A stretch of DNA of 64,000 nt from Pedobacter sp. JY14-1 (GCF_029269825.1 NZ_JARJHU010000008.1:434001-498000), one strand, 5' to 3'; counted from the stretch's first letter, positions 1 to 8,136 are shown. Numbers and translations: made by a program. Notes: a model not told the origin generated them from the letters alone.

Positions 1-21
1 ACAACCTTTCAGAATTTTCTT

Positions 22-1218
22 TTAAAAGAGAAAGCCGAAGAGCCACAGCGGAATTTTATTTGCGAAGCCAAACTCAATATCATCTGCAACGACAAAAGCA
101 GATTCATTGCCGCGGATCTGAGCAGCTGTTTTATTCTTGCCACCTACTTCAAATAAGTATTTGTCATTTACCATGAAGTCTCCAGTTTTCGGATAAGTGA
201 CTGTCGCACCTGAATTTCGGACCTGGGCCAGAAAAAAGGTCTCCCGGAGATTACCGGTATCGGGGTTTCCCTCCGCAAGGGCAGCAATCAAACTTGTGTT
301 ATGTAAATAAATCTTATCGGGTTTATTCATCAGGCTGATTCCGTGTACCGATGATCGCAGGTTGTGGATCAACTGGGATTGTTCCAGTATGTGCAGCATG
401 TCCAGCAACCTGCTCCTAGAGGTGTCGGTCAGGGCGGCCAGCTTGGTTGTGTTGGGCTGAAAGGGCACAGAAGTAGAAATGATATACAACAGCTTTTTCA
501 ACTTGGCCAGCGTAACAGATTCCAGAACCTTCGCTTCCGGAAGATCATAATCAATGATCACATTGATCAGCTGATTTACCCGCATCAGAAAATAACCTTC
601 CCCTTCGACGATAAATGGGTATGCCCCGAAAGTCAGATATTCCCGCATCAGCTTTAACGGTGACTTTAAAAATTTGTTTAATTCTCCGGCAATTGTACCA
701 TGATTACCTAATATATCTTCTAAAGTGTAAATCGGTGCGTCTATCCCATGTCTTAGTCCTAAATATTCCCTGAACGAAAGTTCCGGCAAGTGATAATGCA
801 GCACCCTCCTGCTCAGATCGGCACGTGAACGCTGCAACTCCAGAATAGAGGAGCCTGAAATAACCAGGTTCATCTCCGGAAGAAAATCGTAGATATTTTT
901 GACAGCTGTTTGCCAATCGTTGTATTTATGAACCTCATCGAGAAATAAATAACGCCCACCCAGACTATAAAATCGCTCTGCAACATCAACAAGACTATTT
1001 TGCCGAAAATATAGATCGTCAAGAGAGGTGTAAAGCGTTAAGTCAAGCGGTAATGCGCTCTTGATGCGCTGCAGCATCAGCGTTGACTTTCCGGTTCCTC
1101 TGGCACCTTCTATGCAAATCGCCCTGGCATCCCAATTGATCTTGTCATTGAGGGACCTCCTGTAGCCCGATATGTCTATGCTGAGCAGCCTGCGGTACTT
1201 GTTGATTAAAGCTTCCAT
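22..1218 (-). CDS. AAA+ ATPase with DUF4143 domain
   Basis: A 398-aa P-loop ATPase of the AAA_14/DUF4143 class. The Walker A motif GARGTGKST lies at residues 38-46 and the Walker B motif LFLDE at 91-95, followed by a sensor-like SGSS around 120. The C-terminal half has the family's typical helical part and a nuclease-like end (TYPKTGDFMVN, then YLFEVGGKNKT), where the PD-(D/E)XK-like core of DUF4143 is expected. Family members are widespread in Bacteroidota and archaea; their substrate is generally unknown and they are often mobile accessory genes. The gene stands alone with no operon partner. The ATG at 1218 precedes an N-terminus of ordinary length. The ATPase fold is certain; the biological role is not. 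Confidence 0.9.
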   Translation of the reverse strand: MEALINKYRRLLSIDISGYRRSLNDKINWDARAICIEGARGTGKSTLMLQRIKSALPLDLTLYTSLDDLYFRQNSLVDVAERFYSLGGRYLFLDEVHKYNDWQTAVKNIYDFLPEMNLVISGSSILELQRSRADLSRRVLHYHLPELSFREYLGLRHGIDAPIYTLEDILGNHGTIAGELNKFLKSPLKLMREYLTFGAYPFIVEGEGYFLMRVNQLINVIIDYDLPEAKVLESVTLAKLKKLLYIISTSVPFQPNTTKLAALTDTSRSRLLDMLHILEQSQLIHNLRSSVHGISLMNKPDKIYLHNTSLIAALAEGNPDTGNLRETFFLAQVRNSGATVTYPKTGDFMVNDKYLFEVGGKNKTAAQIRGNESAFVVADDIEFGFANKIPLWLFGFLF

Positions 1219-1318
1219 CGTATCTTCAAAAATACACTTTTTAATATAAATCGTATTTTACAGGATACAATTTAATTCGGAAAAATTCAGCACTCGCAAA
1301 AGTAAGCCGATGCGCTGT

Positions 1319-1439
1319 CGTCATTCCGAGAATACGAGGAATCTCTTGAACCATAAAATCCAGCGATGGATCGGGACTATATATCAAATCATAAACAACA
1401 TAACCTCAACAAGAGATCTCTCCTATCGTCGAGATGACG
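1319..1439. repeat. Palindromic dispersed repeat, copy 1 (full)
   Basis: The left arm, 1319-1348 (starting CGTCATTCCGAG and ending AATCTCTTG), and the right arm, 1410-1439 (starting CAAGAGATCTC and ending GAGATGACG), are imperfect inverted repeats around a loop of about 60 bases. The left arm recurs at 2598-2627 and 3874-3903. Such elements are scattered in intergenic DNA of Sphingobacteriaceae (from memory). The rest of the 329-base gap 1219-1547 shows nothing but this element and the nuclease-gene leader. Confidence 0.7.
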
Positions 1440-1458
1440 GATTTCGTATAAATCACTT

Positions 1459-1617
1459 CGAAAATCTTTATTAAAACATATTCATTCCAAAAATTCCGAA
1501 TACTTTATCCTGTACCAATACCGGTACGGCTTAAATATTCAGATTTTATGGCCAACCAGCCGAAACCCACCACATTTATCGATCCGTTCGTAGACTTCGC
1601 GTTCAAACGGATATTCG
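1459..1617 (+). repeat. Duplicated leader and 5' end of Rpn gene
   Basis: These 159 bases (the leader and the first ~23 codons of the nuclease gene) recur at 3668-3826 with only three substitutions by eye, and a shorter diverged part recurs from about 2491. The block includes the sequence GTACCAATACCGGTAC just before the start codon. It is the parent copy, since only here does the reading frame continue into a full gene. Confidence 0.85.
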
Positions 1618-2438
1618 GGTCAGAAGAAAGCAAGCCAATGCTTACAGGCCTGTTAAACCAGCTGCTTGACGGCAGAAAACATATTGTCAGTATTGAATAC
1701 AGTAAAAATGAGCACCCCGGGGAAATTAACGAAGAAGGCAGTGCCATTTTTGATGTGCATTGTACGGATGCCGATGGCAGTACATTCATTATTGAGATCC
1801 AGCGCGGTTATCAGGAGAATATTGTGGACCGGGCCATGTTTTATGTATCCAGGGCTGCGAGCGAACAATGCCCCAAAGGCAACAGGAAGAAATGGGCCTA
1901 CCGCTTAACCGACATTTACCTCATCGCCTTCCTGGAAGATTTCAGGATGCCCGAGAGCAATCCCAATGAATATATTCAGGATATATCCTGGGCACACCGG
2001 CGCTCAGGGAAGATTTTTTCTGACCGTATGAATATGATATTCATTGAGATGCTTAACTTTGTTAAGGAGCCGGAGGACCTGGTATCGGATCTGGACAAAT
2101 GGCTGTATGCCCTGAAGCACCTGACGGAGTTTAAAACCAGACCTGAGTACCTTAACGGCCCGGAATTTGAGCAGTTATTTAACCTCGCAAAGTATACCAA
2201 TCTAAACAGGGAGGAAAGAGCCATGTACAATAGAAATATGAAATACAAGTGGGACAATGAGAATGTGATGGACTACGCCGTTAAAACTGCACGGCGCGAA
2301 GGAATGGAGCAGGGATTGAATGAAGGGCTACACAAAAAAGCGGTTGAAATGGCCTCGAAATTGAAAGCTAAAGAAATGAGCTTCAGCGAGATTGCTGAAC
2401 TTACTGGTTTGTCAGCTAATGAAATAAAGGAACTTTAG
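1548..2438 (+). CDS. Rpn family PD-(D/E)XK nuclease / putative transposase
   Basis: A 296-aa protein of the Rpn / PDDEXK-family transposase group (recombination-promoting nucleases). The N-terminal hallmark FIDPFVDFAFKRIFG lies at residues 10-24. The nuclease core is visible as D69 (IFDVHCTD) followed by E83-x-Q85 (IIEIQRG), the usual D...ExQ arrangement. The C-terminus has the typical charged helix (ARREGMEQGLNEGLHKKA) and a short helix-turn-helix-like end (SFSEIAELTGLSANEI). Known members are metal-dependent DNA endonucleases that stimulate RecA-independent recombination and are often mobile. Length is normal and the gene appears intact. Two decayed copies of its 5' end lie within 2.3 kb downstream. 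Confidence 0.9.
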   Translation: MANQPKPTTFIDPFVDFAFKRIFGSEESKPMLTGLLNQLLDGRKHIVSIEYSKNEHPGEINEEGSAIFDVHCTDADGSTFIIEIQRGYQENIVDRAMFYVSRAASEQCPKGNRKKWAYRLTDIYLIAFLEDFRMPESNPNEYIQDISWAHRRSGKIFSDRMNMIFIEMLNFVKEPEDLVSDLDKWLYALKHLTEFKTRPEYLNGPEFEQLFNLAKYTNLNREERAMYNRNMKYKWDNENVMDYAVKTARREGMEQGLNEGLHKKAVEMASKLKAKEMSFSEIAELTGLSANEIKEL

Positions 2439-2490
2439 TCTTGTAATTATAAAGGGTAGCCGGGAGACTGGCTACCAAACCAACTTGCAT

Positions 2491-2658
2491 CCCGAAACCC
2501 ACCACATTTATCGATCCATTTGTAGACTGCGCGTTCAAACGGATATTCGCCTCATAAACGGGTATTCGCCGCATAAGAAAGCAAGCTGATGCACCGCCGT
2601 CATTCCGAGGGTACAAGGAATCTCTTGAACCATAAAAGCCAGCTATGGATCGGGACTA
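2491..2658 (+). pseudogene. Decayed Rpn 5' fragment plus repeat arm (copy 2)
   Basis: From CCGAAACCCACCACATTTAT the sequence follows codons ~5-23 of the intact nuclease gene, then runs into TTCGCCTCATAA (stop). It continues through AAGCAAGCTGATGC into the left arm of the dispersed repeat (2598-2627) and its flank AGCTATGGATCGGGACTAT, which also follows the arm in copy 1. No start codon survives. The body of the nuclease gene is missing, which suggests an internal deletion or a fragment insertion. This occupies part of the gene-free stretch 2439-3090. Confidence 0.75.
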
Positions 2659-2665
2659 TTTATCT

Positions 2666-2690
2666 CAAGGGCGTGCAAAAGGGCATTTTA
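2666..2690 (+). repeat. Copied 3' end of the downstream 80-aa gene
   Basis: These 25 bases match 3544-3568, inside the last codons of the small gene at 3342-3584, at 24 of 25 positions. They join the repeat debris directly to the PIN-domain remnant, so the area is a mosaic of fragments. Confidence 0.6.
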
Positions 2691-2880
2691 TTTGACCGCG
2701 ATTATTAATTGATCTGGCGGGACAACAGTCACTCCGGCATCTTTGAAATCCTTCAAATTCCTGGTTACGATAAAGTCAATAGCTGGAACAGAATTAGCGG
2801 CGAATATCAGGCCGATTCCGTGAAACTATCGTTTTCAACACGCTTCCAAACAATTCGATAAAAAATGCCTGAAAATCAAA
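2688..2880 (-). pseudogene. PIN-domain (VapC-like) toxin remnant
   Basis: Reading the minus strand from about 2817 down to a TAA at 2688-2690 gives a peptide containing AIDFIVTRNLKDFKDAG followed by VTVVPPDQLI. This is the conserved C-terminal end of PIN-domain ribonuclease toxins (D-Y/F-IVTRNxKDF, then the PxxL tail). Upstream, a second frame reads ENDSFTESA, which joins the first frame if one base is restored near 2810 (GCC-TGA instead of GCC-(C)TG). No intact N-terminus or start can be found, and no antitoxin is recognisable. The gene is broken by frameshift and truncation. Confidence 0.7.
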
Positions 2881-3060
2881 TTATTATGTTTACCTTTGAT
2901 GAGCAACAAGGTTCTGCTTTGCTTTTTCTGATCTAGCTGGAATATCTTCTCTTCTTCAGTCTTCGCCTTTCCAGCTCCCGGTTTTAACACTACATGAGGT
3001 CATTCGGGGTTTCAAACCTGCGACCGACAACACGGCATTTTTTGCCTAAACAGAATAAAT
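2881..3060. other. Non-coding debris before csp
   Basis: No gene was recognised. A minus-strand frame of ~50 codons (containing KPGAGKAKTEEEKIF) is open through this stretch, but it has no start codon and resembles no family I know. It may belong to the same decayed toxin-antitoxin area. Confidence 0.4.
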
Positions 3061-3090
3061 TAAATAAGTTATCATAATTCAACAACAACA

Positions 3091-3282
3091 ATGCAAGAAG
3101 GAACAGTAAAGTTTTTCAATGAGACCAAAGGATTTGGCTTCATCACCCCAACATCCGGCGGCGCAGACGTATTCGTACACTCCACTGGCCTGATCGATTC
3201 CATCAGTGAGCACGACCGCGTCTCCTTCGAAATAGAGAACGGCAAAAAAGGCTTGAACGCAGTTGACGTAAAAGTCATTTAA
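3091..3282 (+). CDS. cspA: Cold-shock domain protein (CspA family)
   Basis: A 63-aa single cold-shock domain (OB fold) that binds single-stranded RNA/DNA and melts RNA structure. Both nucleic-acid-binding motifs are present: RNP1 as KGFGFI (residues ~13-18) and RNP2 as DVFVHST (~27-33). The start follows an AT-rich leader ending in CAACAACAACA. Length is normal for the Bacteroidota short form. It is followed within 20 bases by a strong terminator and then by a small gene on the same strand. Bacterial csp mRNAs are commonly controlled by their own leaders; no specific leader fold was worked out here. Confidence 0.95.
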   Translation: MQEGTVKFFNETKGFGFITPTSGGADVFVHSTGLIDSISEHDRVSFEIENGKKGLNAVDVKVI

Positions 3283-3299
3283 TTTTATTTTTTTAAACC

Positions 3300-3328
3300 G
3301 AAAAGCCTCCTTCCGGGGGCTTTTTTCA
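3300..3328 (+). terminator. Rho-independent terminator after csp
   Basis: AAAAGCCTCC, a short loop, then GGGGGCTTTTTT forms a stem of about 10 bp with a T-run. It lies 18 bases after the csp stop codon and 14 bases before the next gene. Confidence 0.85.
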
Positions 3329-3341
3329 TTATACCTATAGT

Positions 3342-3584
3342 ATGTATTCATTTTCAAAAGGTGTTAACGCGACGCCATTCCAATCACTTATTTTTAACGA
3401 AAAACTAGCTGAGATCACTTCCGTTTACAAAAGGTTCTTTGAGACCACCAGCAAAGAACGTCCGATCGGCGATTATATCCGCTGCTTTGCCTCAGAAGGC
3501 AAAACCCATTTCCATATAAAAGATGGTCTCCCGCCCGACATCGCAAGGGCATGCAAAAGGGCATTTTACAGTATTTTCGCGTAA
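3342..3584 (+). CDS. Small conserved-looking protein, unknown function
   Basis: An 80-aa protein without signal peptide or membrane segment, rich in Lys, Arg and Phe. I do not recognise a named domain. The composition (RPIGDYIRCFASEGKTHFHI, then ARACKRAF) and continuous frame suggest a real small basic cytoplasmic protein, possibly nucleic-acid-associated given its csp neighbour; that is inference. It begins right after the csp terminator, so it may be expressed by read-through or from its own promoter. A 25-base copy of its 3' end lies at 2666-2690. Confidence 0.6.
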   Translation: MYSFSKGVNATPFQSLIFNEKLAEITSVYKRFFETTSKERPIGDYIRCFASEGKTHFHIKDGLPPDIARACKRAFYSIFA

Positions 3585-3667
3585 GATTCCGCAAAAAAGG
3601 GAGGTAGCAACTGAATGACAAGAAGCATATTGGCTTTCTTTATTGCGCTCTCTTCTGAAGTAAATAT

Positions 3668-3908
3668 CGAAAATCTTTATTAAAACATATTCATTCCAAA
3701 AATTCCGAATACTTTATACTGTACCAATACCGGTACGGCTTAAATATTCAGATTTTATGGCCAACCAGCCGAAACCCACCACATTTATCGATTCGTTCGT
3801 AGACTTCGCGTTTAAACGGATATTCGCCTCATAAACGGGTATCGCCTCATAAGAAAGCAAGCTGATGCGCCGCCGTCATTCCGAGGATACGAGGAATCTC
3901 TTGAACCA
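3668..3908 (+). pseudogene. Decayed Rpn 5' fragment plus repeat arm (copy 3)
   Basis: 3668-3826 is ~98% identical to 1459-1617 and keeps the leader, the ATG (3757) and 23 codons of the nuclease gene, then ends at GCC-TCA-TAA. It continues with AAGAAAGCAAGCTGATGCG into the left arm of the dispersed repeat at 3874-3903. The peptide would be only ~25 aa. The high identity of the leader compared with copy 2 implies a recent duplication. It fills the first half of the gene-free stretch 3585-4134; the second half holds only a possible 21-codon frame at 4056-4121. Confidence 0.8.
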
Positions 3909-4134
3909 TAAAATCCAACTGTGGATGTGTTTCAGGCCATCTACCGGTCGATTTAGATAAACCTCAAGTGCAGGTGGAATTTTGACGAAAATCGCCCCTG
4001 AATCATCTTTCAGGCCTTAAAATCGATGAAAATATATATTGGAAATTACTAGAAAATGATCAAGCGAAGCATTTATTTTGATCCCAATATCGCGCCTGAC
4101 GAATGGTTTTTCGGGCGATAAAAGGTAGAAATAT

Positions 4135-5481
4135 ATGACTATGGAAGCGCTCATTTTAAATTACTGGTGGGTGGTGGTGGCACTGATCTGTGCAGTTTTA
4201 AACAAGTACATTTTGCGGTTTTTCTTTGGGATGGTGGTCGTTCCTGAAGACAGGATCGGACTGGTCACCAAAAAATTTGTGTTATACGGGCCCGGGAAAG
4301 AATTGCCCGATGGAAGGATAATTGCGACTAAAGGCGAGGCTGGCTTTCAGGGGAAAACGCTGGCACCAGGGCTGTATTTTGGGATGTGGTTTTGGCAGTA
4401 CAACGTGACTATGGAAGAATTTACGATAATCCCCGAAGGTAAGATTGGTTTGATTCTGGCCAAAGACGGCTCGGAAATTCCAACGGGGAATATACTTGGA
4501 CATAAAGTAGAATGTGACAACTTCCAGGATGCCGTTAGATTTTTGGAAAACGGCGGTCAGCGTGGCAGGCAAACGTCTTACATTACGTCCGGTTCCTACA
4601 GGATCAATACGATGTTGTTCCAGGTTTCTGTAACCGATATGGTCAGGATCCAGGAAAGCATGGTCGGAATTGTAACGACTTTGGACGGGTTGCCGATAGA
4701 AAGGGACCAGATTGCAGGTAAACTGATTGAAGGCCATAACAACTTTCAGGATTTCGACGAGTTCATCAACAGGGGAGGCAACCGTGGCCTGCAGCCGCAG
4801 GTGGTTCTGGCTGGTTCTTATAACCTCAATCCCTGGGCGATCCAGTTAGAGCAGATTCCCATGACTGAAATTGCCATTGGCTATGTAGGTGTCGTGATTT
4901 CTTATATCGGAAATGATGGCAACGATCTTACAGGAGCTGATTTTAAACATGGCAATATCGTCGCGAAAGGATCAAAAGGAGTTTGGGTGGAGCCGCTTGG
5001 ACCAGGAAAGTATCCCATCAATAAGTACGTAATGAAAGTCGAACCTGTACCTACTACCAACCTGGTTTTGAACTGGGCATCAGCCCGGAGTGAGGCCCAT
5101 AATCTGGATAAGAATTTATGTACCATCACGGTAAGGTCTAAAGATGGCTTCCCGTTCAACCTGGATGTCTCGCAAATCATTCACGTTCCCACTACAGAGG
5201 CCCCAAAGGTGATCGCCAGATTTGGTAACATGGTGAATTTGGTTTCTCAGGTATTGGAGCCTACTATAGGTAACTATTTTCGCAACTCCGCACAGGATAG
5301 TGATGTTATTGCCTTCTTGAGTACCCGCAAGGAGCGCCAGGAATCTGCGAAAGAACATATCCGAAAAGTGCTCGATGAGTATAATGTGAACGCAGTGGAT
5401 ACACTAATCGGAGACATTGTTCCGCCAGAATCTCTGATGAAGACTTTGACTGATCGAAAATTGCCGAAGAGCAAAAGGTAA
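4135..5481 (+). CDS. SPFH/flotillin-like protein, N-terminal part (frameshifted)
   Basis: The first 448 aa of a flotillin-like (band 7/SPFH) membrane-scaffold protein. One transmembrane segment at residues ~9-32 anchors it, followed by several repeated modules with the pattern ExxIGxVxxxxG (VVPEDRIGLVTKK, IPEGKIGLILAKDG, QESMVGIVTTLDG, AIGYVGVVIS) and the SPFH core (~310-430). The frame then shifts: the run CGAAAATTGCC at 5455-5465 has four As where five would read DRKIAEEQKVTYN and continue into the next frame. As written, the protein ends in the aberrant tail LPKSKR. ATG at 4135 or 4141 are both possible starts. Flotillins organise membrane microdomains; the N-terminal repeats suggest a large ring-forming assembly. 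Confidence 0.85.
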   Translation: MTMEALILNYWWVVVALICAVLNKYILRFFFGMVVVPEDRIGLVTKKFVLYGPGKELPDGRIIATKGEAGFQGKTLAPGLYFGMWFWQYNVTMEEFTIIPEGKIGLILAKDGSEIPTGNILGHKVECDNFQDAVRFLENGGQRGRQTSYITSGSYRINTMLFQVSVTDMVRIQESMVGIVTTLDGLPIERDQIAGKLIEGHNNFQDFDEFINRGGNRGLQPQVVLAGSYNLNPWAIQLEQIPMTEIAIGYVGVVISYIGNDGNDLTGADFKHGNIVAKGSKGVWVEPLGPGKYPINKYVMKVEPVPTTNLVLNWASARSEAHNLDKNLCTITVRSKDGFPFNLDVSQIIHVPTTEAPKVIARFGNMVNLVSQVLEPTIGNYFRNSAQDSDVIAFLSTRKERQESAKEHIRKVLDEYNVNAVDTLIGDIVPPESLMKTLTDRKLPKSKR

Positions 5482-5522
5482 CCTACAACACCCAGAAGCA
5501 GGCCCAGGAGACCCGCCAGGGT

Positions 5523-6077
5523 ATGGAGAAGGAGACGGCCATCGCAGATATGCAGAAGGACATGGTCAAAGCACAGCAGAGCGTGGAGATCGCCGAACGC
5601 ACAGCAAGCGCAACGGTTAAGAAATCTGAAGGCGATGCGGCCGGTGTTAAACTTGCTGTGGGAGCCGAAGCGGAAGCGACTAAAATGAGGGCTCACGCTG
5701 AAGCAGAAGCTACAAAGGCAAGAGCGCATGCAGACTCAGAAGCCATTAAACTGAGGGCATCAGCTGAAGCGGAAATGATCTCGTTAACAGGAAGTGCTGA
5801 AGCGGGCAAAATTTTGGCCGTTGGTAGATCGACAGCAGAGGCTTACGAACTTGCTGTCAAGGCGCTGGGTGGTGAAAACTTTACCCGGTATAAAATAACC
5901 GAGGAGTTGTCTAAAGGGAAAGTTAAACTTATTCCAGATGTCCTGATCGGTAGCAATGGGCCCAATGGCGCCTCAGCAATGGATGGATTGCTGGGGATCA
6001 AGTTAATGGAACTAATGAATCCTGACAGCCGCCGGGAAGTTATTTCTGACGCTGATATTTCAGATGCGAAACCATAA
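5523..6077 (+). CDS. SPFH/flotillin-like protein, C-terminal part (frameshifted)
   Basis: The 184-aa C-terminal part of the same flotillin-like gene. It begins with a charged coiled coil and continues with Ala/Glu-rich repeats typical of flotillin tails (AEAEATKMRAHAEAEAT, then ADSEAIKLRASAEAEM). Adding one base to the A-run at 5457-5460 makes 4135-6077 a single frame of 648 codons, exactly divisible by three. The ATG at 5523 is therefore probably an internal Met rather than a real start. The C-terminal segment (GGENFTRYKITEEL... DVLIGSNG) matches the end of bacterial flotillin-like proteins. Either a real mutation or a sequencing error; see findings. Confidence 0.85.
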   Translation: MEKETAIADMQKDMVKAQQSVEIAERTASATVKKSEGDAAGVKLAVGAEAEATKMRAHAEAEATKARAHADSEAIKLRASAEAEMISLTGSAEAGKILAVGRSTAEAYELAVKALGGENFTRYKITEELSKGKVKLIPDVLIGSNGPNGASAMDGLLGIKLMELMNPDSRREVISDADISDAKP

Positions 6078-6092
6078 AAGTTGTTTTAAGGA

Positions 6093-6128
6093 GACCCTGT
6101 CCGAATAAATTGGGCAGGGTCAATTTTT
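6093..6128 (+). terminator. Terminator after flotillin gene
   Basis: GACCCTGTCC, an 8-base loop, GGGCAGGGTC, then AATTTTT. The stem is about 10 bp with one mismatch, starting 16 bases after the stop codon. Confidence 0.8.
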
Positions 6129-6174
6129 GAAATATTGATTTAATTAAAGCAGATTTGCAGCGAAAGCTTTCAAG

Positions 6175-8136
6175 TCAAGGCAGAGGATTCACTAACGGTA
6201 ATTCAAAGATAAAAGCTGAACCACGTCCGGGTTCACTTTCAACCCAAAGCCGCCCGTGATGAAGCTGAATAATTTCATAGCTCAGATAAAGACCAATCCC
6301 AAAGCCAGAAACGTACTTCTTCCCGGGCTCTTCAACCCTGTAGTACCTGGAAAAAATGTGTTCTGCATCTTTTTTGCTGATACCTGGACCTTCATCCTGT
6401 ACGCTTACCCTGAGAATTTCTCCATCAGTGAAATAAGTTACCTGGATAGCTTTTCCTTTATCCGAAAACTTGACAGCGTTGCTTAATAAATTGGAAACCA
6501 CGTGCGATATCTTTTCAGAATCCATATCAGCCTGTACCTTTTCATCGTTCAGCAACTGAATATCAAAATCCGGATGGATCAGCCGCATTTCATCAATGAC
6601 CTCAAGAATTAGCGGCCTGATCTCAGCCACCGAGTGGTTAAGGTACAGTTTACCCGATTCCAGCCGGGAAAGATTCAGAAAACCGGAGATCATATTGCCC
6701 ATCTTCAATATTTGTTTTTCAGCTTGTTTTAAGGCCATCACTTCCAAACGGTCACCAGTGTCTTTCTTCTTTTTGCTTAATAACTGGATGTAGGCCTGCA
6801 GGGTGGTTAACGGTGTCTTCAGTTCATGGCTGGCCATCCCGATAAAATCGTTACGAAGCTGCTCTTCCTGTTTCTTATCAGATATGTCTAAAACCGAGCC
6901 GATAAACCGCACAGGCTTGTCATTTTCACCGAAATACACTTTTCCTTTTGCCCGTACCCACCGTACCTTGTTATCCTCAGCGCCAACCGTCCGGTACTCA
7001 ACATCATAAATACCGTCACTTTGCGAACGATCAAAAAGCTTGGTAATAATGCCGAAGATACGTTCGCGATCTTCCGGGTGAAGGCCGGTCAGAAAATCAT
7101 TTTCATAGCTGACTTCCTCGCCATGACTGATACCAAACAGTTCCCGGCAGCGCGGATCCCATTCCATTGTGCCATTCAGCAGATCCATATCAAACGTTCC
7201 CAGCTGCGCTGCTTGTTTAGATAAGTTCGCCTGCTCAAAGATGCGCTCCAGTTCTTTTCTGGCTTTAACCTGGTCGGTGATATCATTCGCTACTACTATG
7301 ATACTCTCAACCTCATATTTGCTGGTTTTGATCGGATAGCTGATAATATTAAAGTAACAGGTTTGCCATGAGCCGTCTGTGAAGAGCTTCAGTTCAGTTT
7401 CTTTGCCGCCGTAGGGCGTCCCGGTATCAAATACATTCAGGATATCCGCATAAGTCCGCTGTTTAAGCCGGGGTAGTGCAACTGAAAGCGGTTTCCCGAT
7501 GATATCGTCATCTTTTCCAAGTATTTTAAGCATCTCTTTGTTTACGGAGTCAAACACACGGTCTTTACCGGTAAGCAATGCAATAGCAACAGGCGACTGA
7601 TCGACCAGTGTGCGCAGCTTTTTTTCGCTCAGGGTGAGCTCCCGTGTACGCGCGGCGACCCGTTCTTCGAGCAAGGCATTCAGTTCTTCCAACTTTTTGT
7701 TGCCATCTTCAATATGCCGCTCCCGAAATACCTGGTCTGTGATATCGTGGGTGGTGGTTAATAAAAAGCTGGGGTGGTCCTTGCTCTCGCCAATCGGCAT
7801 GATCTCCAGTTGCCACCACTTTTCCACCATTCCGATATTGTCAGGTGAAGACATATCATACCGGAAAGGCGGCATTAATACGGTTTTATAGGTGAGCTGT
7901 GCCTGCGTCAACGCGTCGCTAAGCAGGAGCCCGCCATCGCCACCGGCCTGATCGGGATCAAAAATTTCCCAAACCGATTTTCCATCGATTTCTTTGCCGA
8001 TGAGATTGGTAGCAAACTTGTGCGCATCATTGCTGATAACGATCGTAAATAAAGGCGCATCTGCCCTCACAATGATCCGTGGTACAGGTGCATTGAAAAG
8101 GGCCTGAAACAAAGGATCATGAAATAATTCCTGCAT
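6175..8136 (-). CDS. PAS-domain sensor histidine kinase (orphan)
   Basis: A 653-aa cytoplasmic sensor kinase without membrane segments. In order: a PAS domain (~10-135), a coiled-coil linker (~140-190), a second PAS (~190-295), a third PAS with a PAC segment ending in FIGSVLDISDKK (~310-420), a HisKA domain with the phosphorylated His in MASHELKTPL (H437), and a HATPase_c domain with the N box (VSNLLSNAVKFS), G1 (DEGPGISKKD) and G2 (GFGIGLYLS). It should autophosphorylate in response to a small-molecule or redox signal sensed by PAS. No response regulator lies next to it. No receiver domain is fused, so its partner is elsewhere in the genome. Confidence 0.93.
   Translation of the reverse strand: MQELFHDPLFQALFNAPVPRIIVRADAPLFTIVISNDAHKFATNLIGKEIDGKSVWEIFDPDQAGGDGGLLLSDALTQAQLTYKTVLMPPFRYDMSSPDNIGMVEKWWQLEIMPIGESKDHPSFLLTTTHDITDQVFRERHIEDGNKKLEELNALLEERVAARTRELTLSEKKLRTLVDQSPVAIALLTGKDRVFDSVNKEMLKILGKDDDIIGKPLSVALPRLKQRTYADILNVFDTGTPYGGKETELKLFTDGSWQTCYFNIISYPIKTSKYEVESIIVVANDITDQVKARKELERIFEQANLSKQAAQLGTFDMDLLNGTMEWDPRCRELFGISHGEEVSYENDFLTGLHPEDRERIFGIITKLFDRSQSDGIYDVEYRTVGAEDNKVRWVRAKGKVYFGENDKPVRFIGSVLDISDKKQEEQLRNDFIGMASHELKTPLTTLQAYIQLLSKKKKDTGDRLEVMALKQAEKQILKMGNMISGFLNLSRLESGKLYLNHSVAEIRPLILEVIDEMRLIHPDFDIQLLNDEKVQADMDSEKISHVVSNLLSNAVKFSDKGKAIQVTYFTDGEILRVSVQDEGPGISKKDAEHIFSRYYRVEEPGKKYVSGFGIGLYLSYEIIQLHHGRLWVESEPGRGSAFIFELPLVNPLP

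Noticed and set aside
2881..3020. Possible antitoxin partner of the PIN remnant
   Set aside because: A minus-strand frame is open here, but it has no start codon and no recognisable antitoxin fold.
3001..3040. Possible tRNA fragment (GGTTTCAAACCTGCGACCG)
   Set aside because: No acceptor stem, anticodon arm or CCA-side pairing could be found around it.
5440..5530. Programmed frameshift as explanation for the split flotillin gene
   Set aside because: CGAAAATTG is not a classic slippery heptamer, and no strong downstream structure or internal Shine-Dalgarno was seen. A lost base is simpler.
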